Source of the DNA: a virus
Strand: one strand, 5' to 3'
DNA: 50,898 nt
Virus record (IMG/VR): IMGVR_UViG_3300006929_000024
Coordinates: 1 to 50,898 of that record
Position numbers and translations under genes: made by a program. Below the pieces are notes generated by a model. The model did no database searches, was not told the origin of the DNA, and saw only the letters and a program-made list of their open reading frames with translations. The stretch's first letter is position 1, and the number at the start of each line of letters is the position of its first letter. Shown one piece after another: positions 47,021 through 50,898 of this stretch.

Positions 47021-47950
47021 ATGAGGCCTATGGGTGGAACAGAGATACAAGAACATTTTTTATCTCACTATGTTGATAATGCTTTACTTAATAAATTTCA
47101 AATATGCACATCTATTCCTGGTAAAGCAGATTTAAGCAAAGATAAAATAAATATACTATGGCAAAAGAATAGTCACGATCAACCAAACATATATCCTTGG
47201 TTTGAAGATAAAACTAACCACAATAAATATGACTGGTATGTTTTCAATAGTCATTGGAATTATGAAAAGTATCGGTATCGTTTTGATATACCAACTGACA
47301 GATGTCATGTAATAAAAAATGGTGTCAACAACTTTCCTGTAAGAACTGAATTTAAAGAAGGTAATATGGTTCGCATGTTATTTCATGTAACACCTTGGAG
47401 AGGTTTAAATGTATTATTAGGTGCTATGCAACAATTAAAAGATTGTAATGTTCATGTGGATGTGTTTAGTAGTTGTAAGATATACGGAGAAGACTTTGCA
47501 GAACAGAATGAAGCTACCTATGAACCTTTATATGAACAAGCAAGAAATTTAGAAAATGTTAATTACATAGGCTATAGAGAACATTCGTTTATACAAAAGT
47601 ATATGTATCGTTATCATATGTTTGCTTATCCAAGTATATGGGAGGAGACAAGTTGTAATGCAGCTCTTGAAGCAATGGCTGCTGGATTGTATTGTATTGT
47701 AACAAACTACGGAGCTTTATATGAAACTTGTTCCGAGTTTCCTGCTTATGTTACTTACAATAAAGACTATCGTAGACTATCCACGTTATTTGCTGATGCT
47801 ATTCGACATGCAGTATCCACGATTCATGAGCCAGAGGTGTTTAAGCATTTACAAATGCAACAAGACTTTGTAAAAAGATTTTATAGTTGGGATAAGAAAA
47901 AAATAGAATGGACTAATTTTTTACAAGGTATTGTAAATGAAAGACGTTAA
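47021..47950 (+). CDS. Glycosyltransferase family 4-like (GT-B fold)
   Basis: MGGTEIQEHFLSHYV resembles the GG-x-E start of GT4 enzymes. RMLFHVTPWRGLNVLLGAMQ opens the nucleotide-sugar domain, and YPSIWEETSCNAALEAMAAGLYCIVTNYG (about residues 202-230) is the hallmark E-x(7)-E donor-binding motif. It probably adds a sugar to phage DNA, a virion protein or a host surface glycan. Together with the next gene it forms a glycosylation pair. The overlap with the next gene is 14 nt. Confidence 0.85.
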   Translation: MRPMGGTEIQEHFLSHYVDNALLNKFQICTSIPGKADLSKDKINILWQKNSHDQPNIYPWFEDKTNHNKYDWYVFNSHWNYEKYRYRFDIPTDRCHVIKNGVNNFPVRTEFKEGNMVRMLFHVTPWRGLNVLLGAMQQLKDCNVHVDVFSSCKIYGEDFAEQNEATYEPLYEQARNLENVNYIGYREHSFIQKYMYRYHMFAYPSIWEETSCNAALEAMAAGLYCIVTNYGALYETCSEFPAYVTYNKDYRRLSTLFADAIRHAVSTIHEPEVFKHLQMQQDFVKRFYSWDKKKIEWTNFLQGIVNERR

Positions 47951-48719
47951 ATTATTTGTAGCTACTCCTGTTCATAGTAATGTTTCTATTCACTATATGC
48001 AGTCTATTATAAAACTACAAACAGCTTGTTTTGAAAAAGGTGTTTTGTTTCAAGTACAGTTGATGAAATCTTCTTTAGTAACAGCTGGCCGTAATTTATG
48101 CGTATCACATTTTTTAAGTTCTGATTTTACGCACTTATTATTTATAGATAGTGACATTTTGTTTTATTCAGATTCTATATTTAAAATGATTGAAAAAGAT
48201 GTTGATATCATAAGCATACCTTATCCTATGAAAATAATACAATGGGACAAGGTTTTTAAGAAAAACAAAGATATGCAAAATATGGATGAACTACAAGCTA
48301 GAACAAGTGGTAATATGTTTCCTGTTAAAATAAAAGATGAAGAAGATGATATAAACTTTGTAGATGAAATGATTGAGTTAAACTTTTCTCCAACAGGTTG
48401 TATGTTATTAAAAAGAGAAGCTTTAGACAAAATGATTAAAGCTTATCCAGAAAAAACAATTAAACAAGAAACAGTTATAGATGATGTCAAGACATTAAAA
48501 CCTAATTTATATAACTTTTTTGACACTTTTTACGATGAAAAAGAGAAAATATACTATGGTGAAGACTTTGCTTTTTCTAGGTTATGGACTAATATAGGTG
48601 GTAAATGTTATGCTTTAGTAACAGAATATATTACACATGTTGGTGAATATCAGTTTACTGGCAGACTAATAGACGAAATGATACCTGTAGGTCTTGATAG
48701 ACAAGATAAAAACAGTTAG
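47937..48719 (+). CDS. GT-A fold glycosyltransferase-like protein
   Basis: VKLFVATPVHSNVSIHYMQSI at the start, RNLCVSHFLSSDFTHLLFIDSDI with a DxD (D71, D73) for metal/nucleotide sugar, then SIPYPMK, SPTGCMLLKREAL and YYGEDFAFSRLW (acceptor/catalytic acidic motif) describe a family 2/Anp1-like GT-A enzyme seen in marine phages. It follows the GT-B enzyme with a 14-nt overlap, so they are likely translated together. Confidence 0.85.
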   Translation: MKDVKLFVATPVHSNVSIHYMQSIIKLQTACFEKGVLFQVQLMKSSLVTAGRNLCVSHFLSSDFTHLLFIDSDILFYSDSIFKMIEKDVDIISIPYPMKIIQWDKVFKKNKDMQNMDELQARTSGNMFPVKIKDEEDDINFVDEMIELNFSPTGCMLLKREALDKMIKAYPEKTIKQETVIDDVKTLKPNLYNFFDTFYDEKEKIYYGEDFAFSRLWTNIGGKCYALVTEYITHVGEYQFTGRLIDEMIPVGLDRQDKNS

Positions 48720-48750
48720 ACTATAGGTATAAATACTATAGGAGTTTTAT

Positions 48751-49566
48751 ATGGCGTTTCCAGTTTTAGCAATGGCAATAGGTGCAGGGTTAGGTGCTTT
48801 ATATTCAAAGTCACAAGGTGGATCAAATAGAGATATGTTAAAGAGTGCACTTATGGGTGCAGCACTAGGAACTGGTGCAGGCTATGCAATGCCAGCTACT
48901 TTTGGAGGTGGTCTATCAGGTATTGCTGCCGCAGGTCCTCCAACCGCAGCAGGTGTTGGTCCAGCTAGTGTTGGTTTAGCTCCTACTTTAAAAGGATTGT
49001 CTGTTGGTAGTAAAGTAGCCTTAGGAGCAGGTGTTGCTGGTTTAGCCATGACACCAAAACCATTTGAACCAAAACCAGTAGGAGATTTATTTAACGAAAG
49101 TGAATACGATGCTGAATATTTAAAGCAAAGAGAAAACGTAGAAGGTTTAGGACAAAGATTTGATTACGGATCACCACAACAAACAGCAGATTTATACAAT
49201 TACAATCAACCTAACGAAGTATATTCTTATGCTAAAGGTGGTATTGTTGAAAATATACCTTCTTATAAAGAAGGGGGTGTAAGTTATTTACCTAGTAAGT
49301 TAGACCATGATGAAAAAGATACAAATAACTATGTTAGAGCAGAAGGCTACATAGAAGATGCTACAGATATAGCAGATAAAGACAAAGATACAATGTTAGC
49401 ACAACTAGCAGATGGTGAGTTTGTAAGTCGTGCTGATGCAATATTAGGAGCTGGTATTATGCAAGGAGCTGACCCAAAAGATTTTAAAGAAATGAGAGCA
49501 AAAGGTGCAAAGTTTTTTTACGGACAACAAGACCAATTGAAGAGAATATATGATCTGGTGACCTAA
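48751..49566 (+). CDS. Virion-associated protein with glycine-rich membrane segments and GG motifs
   Basis: Residues 1-105 are Gly/Ala-rich with two or three hydrophobic segments. AKGGIV (161-166) and KEGGV (173-177) are recurrent GG motifs of this genome. KDTMLAQLADGEFVSRADAILGAGIMQGADP is a conserved block (quoted in part) that I recall from many marine phage virion proteins. It may be ejected or structural. The C-terminus is charged. Confidence 0.7.
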   Translation: MAFPVLAMAIGAGLGALYSKSQGGSNRDMLKSALMGAALGTGAGYAMPATFGGGLSGIAAAGPPTAAGVGPASVGLAPTLKGLSVGSKVALGAGVAGLAMTPKPFEPKPVGDLFNESEYDAEYLKQRENVEGLGQRFDYGSPQQTADLYNYNQPNEVYSYAKGGIVENIPSYKEGGVSYLPSKLDHDEKDTNNYVRAEGYIEDATDIADKDKDTMLAQLADGEFVSRADAILGAGIMQGADPKDFKEMRAKGAKFFYGQQDQLKRIYDLVT

Positions 49567-49904
49567 TGGTTTTAACAGATGATATATGGGCAGTTTTAGA
49601 ACCTGCTGCTAGAATGGGAGAAGGGTTCACAAAAGAAGATCTAGAAAAAGGAATTAAAGGACATTCATGCTTTTTATTTACCAAAAACAAAAGTGCAGCA
49701 GTTTGTATCAAAATAAAAAATACTTTAAGAATTGCTTTAGGTGGTGGTGATATGGAAGATATGAAAAAAATATTTACTGATATTGAAGATTTTGCAAGAA
49801 CTAGACATTTCAATGCAATAGATATTTTAGGTAGAGAAGGATGGTTAAAAGTTTTACCTGGTTTTAAAAAACAATGTGTTTTGATGAGAAAGGATATTAA
49901 ATGA
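49566..49904 (+). CDS. GNAT-like conserved phage protein (112 aa)
   Basis: The pattern IWAVLEPAARMGEGFTKEDLEKGIKGHSCFLFTKNKSAAVCIKI, then IALGGGDMEDMKKIFTDIEDFARTRHFNAIDILGREGWLKVLPGFKK (each quoted in part) resembles a compact GNAT-like fold family in phages, including the final GR-x-GW motif. No catalytic residue is assignable. It is joined by TAATG to the previous gene and ATGA to the next, among ejection-type proteins. Confidence 0.65.
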   Translation: MVLTDDIWAVLEPAARMGEGFTKEDLEKGIKGHSCFLFTKNKSAAVCIKIKNTLRIALGGGDMEDMKKIFTDIEDFARTRHFNAIDILGREGWLKVLPGFKKQCVLMRKDIK

Positions 49905-50898
49905 ATTTATTCGGAGGAGGTAGCTCTCCAGCACCAGCACCAGCACAGAGTGCTTCTGGAACACAAACATCAATTCAAAGAGAAGCTCCTGGAATAGAGG
50001 CTAGAAAACTTGCTCTTTATGATGAAGCAATTCAATTAGCTAAACAACCTTTAGAGGTACCAGAATATCAAGTAGCTGGTCCTGCACCTTTAGAACAACA
50101 AGCTTTTCAAATGGCAGGTCAAACAGGACAAGGACAAAATACTTCAACAGCTGGTATTGCATCTATATTAAGTGGTAATCTTTTAGCTGCACAACAACCT
50201 GATATTGATGCTTTTATGAATCCTTATCAAAGGTATGTTGTAGATGAAGTTAATAGACAAGCAGCTATGAAAGAAAATCAATTAAGTGCACAAGCTATAC
50301 AATCTGGCGCATTTGGTGGAGGTAGAGAAGGTGTGGCTCAAGCAGAATTAGAAAATAGAAGATTAGGAACTATTGGTCAATTACAGGCAAGTGGTTTTCA
50401 AACAGCTCTTGGTGCAGCACAAGCACAACAAAAGTTTCAAACAGATGCTGCACTAAGTACAGGTAGTAAATTACTTGGAGCTGGAGCTCAACAACAAGCA
50501 ATGCAACAAGCTGATATAGCTCAACTAGGTCAAGCTGGTGGACTACAAAGACAAATAGCAGATAGAGCTTTAGCTGCTCAAAGACAAACTGAAGTAGCTA
50601 GACAATATGAACCATTCCAAAGAATGGAGTTTGCAAAAGGTATTATGACCACATTACCAACTGCTGCATCAACTATCACACAAACAACAGGTCCAGGAAC
50701 AAACCCATTTGCTCAGGCTCTTGGAACAGGAGTCACGGCTTATAGTGCATATCAAATGATGCAACCAGGTCAAAAAACTGGAACTGCTGGTCAAACATCA
50801 GACAGAAGATTAAAGAAAAAAATTAAACACAAATCTGTATCTAAATCTGGTTACAACATTTATGAGTTTGAATACAATTGGTCTCCACAAAAGTATAC
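49901..50898 (+). CDS. Virion protein with C-terminal S74 chaperone domain, cut by window edge
   Basis: The first 290 residues are Gln/Ala-rich and helical (FGGGREGVAQAELENRRLG and many QAQQ stretches), like phage ejection or tail-tip proteins. SDRRLKKKIKHKSVSKSGYNIYEFEYNW opens an intramolecular chaperone/auto-protease (S74) domain, whose S-D-R/K-x-L-K start holds the cleavage site. The gene runs off the window before the domain is complete. Confidence 0.8.
   Translation, partial: MNLFGGGSSPAPAPAQSASGTQTSIQREAPGIEARKLALYDEAIQLAKQPLEVPEYQVAGPAPLEQQAFQMAGQTGQGQNTSTAGIASILSGNLLAAQQPDIDAFMNPYQRYVVDEVNRQAAMKENQLSAQAIQSGAFGGGREGVAQAELENRRLGTIGQLQASGFQTALGAAQAQQKFQTDAALSTGSKLLGAGAQQQAMQQADIAQLGQAGGLQRQIADRALAAQRQTEVARQYEPFQRMEFAKGIMTTLPTAASTITQTTGPGTNPFAQALGTGVTAYSAYQMMQPGQKTGTAGQTSDRRLKKKIKHKSVSKSGYNIYEFEYNWSPQKY

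Noticed and set aside
48728-48735. TATAAATA, a T4-type late promoter word, also at 15256-15263
   Set aside because: An all-A/T 8-mer is expected several times by chance in a genome this AT-rich, and no matching T4-like late transcription genes were seen.

Overview
The window looks like most of the genome of an AT-rich, tailed, short-tailed (podovirus-like) marine bacteriophage. The phage assignment rests on a full packaging and head set: small and large terminase, portal, scaffold-like protein, HK97-type major capsid protein and adaptors. It also rests on a P22 gp10-like tail protein, with no tape-measure or sheath gene visible, and on tightly packed genes that overlap by 1-8 nt (TAATG and ATGA junctions). 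A marine alphaproteobacterial host (SAR11/SAR116-like) is an inference from low G+C, from family resemblance of many hypothetical proteins to marine phage sequences, and from a phage co-chaperonin. No integrase, RNA polymerase, tRNA gene or CRISPR array was recognised.

Layout. (1) 1-2506: end of the late/virion region, with a glycine-rich membrane-type protein, two small membrane proteins and a LysM protein. (2) 2542-12432: replication and recombination, with a PD-(D/E)XK nuclease, an SNF2-type helicase (the only leftward gene), an SSB-like protein, an archaeo-eukaryotic-type primase, a UvrD-like helicase, a DUF3310 protein and a family A DNA polymerase. (3) 12438-15182: an operon of small genes with a PP-loop (PAPS reductase-like) enzyme, a ribbon-helix-helix-like protein and a CxxCxGxG zinc protein. 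(4) 15183-15520: non-coding, with a hairpin, a dyad and four TTTTGGGAA iterons in front of the small terminase gene. (5) 15521-16822: small terminase, GNAT-like protein, VRR-NUC nuclease. (6) 16823-20542: a run of separately promoted small-gene cassettes separated by GC-rich repeats. (7) 20698-50898: large terminase, portal, co-chaperonin, capsid, head completion, lysis (3TM holin, M15 peptidase), tail fibres, and a sugar/hydroxylation group (2OG-Fe(II) oxygenase, two glycosyltransferases). The last gene is cut by the window edge inside an S74-type chaperone domain.

The strongest candidate for something undescribed is region 6 with its outlying relatives. At least five sigma70-like promoters, one of them a perfect TTGACA-17-TATAAT, carry the same odd palindrome TTATC-N-GATAA (three exact, two with one mismatch). 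Four of these head short cassettes of small unknown genes. Between cassettes lie about eight copies of an 85-105 bp GC-rich element with a TTCCCG-repeat hairpin, a T-tract and a conserved GC-rich 3' half. They stand out sharply against the AT-rich genome. Together they look like a co-regulated set of independently transcribed early cassettes with a repeat that may terminate, insulate or recombine them. A small ribbon-helix-helix protein encoded behind one of the palindrome promoters is a plausible regulator.

Three other genes (2542, 5358 leftward, and the large terminase at 20698) have a -10 box ending only 4-5 nt before the start codon and no Shine-Dalgarno sequence, which suggests leaderless mRNAs. 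Positions and motifs were read by eye; no similarity search, folding or composition calculation was run.
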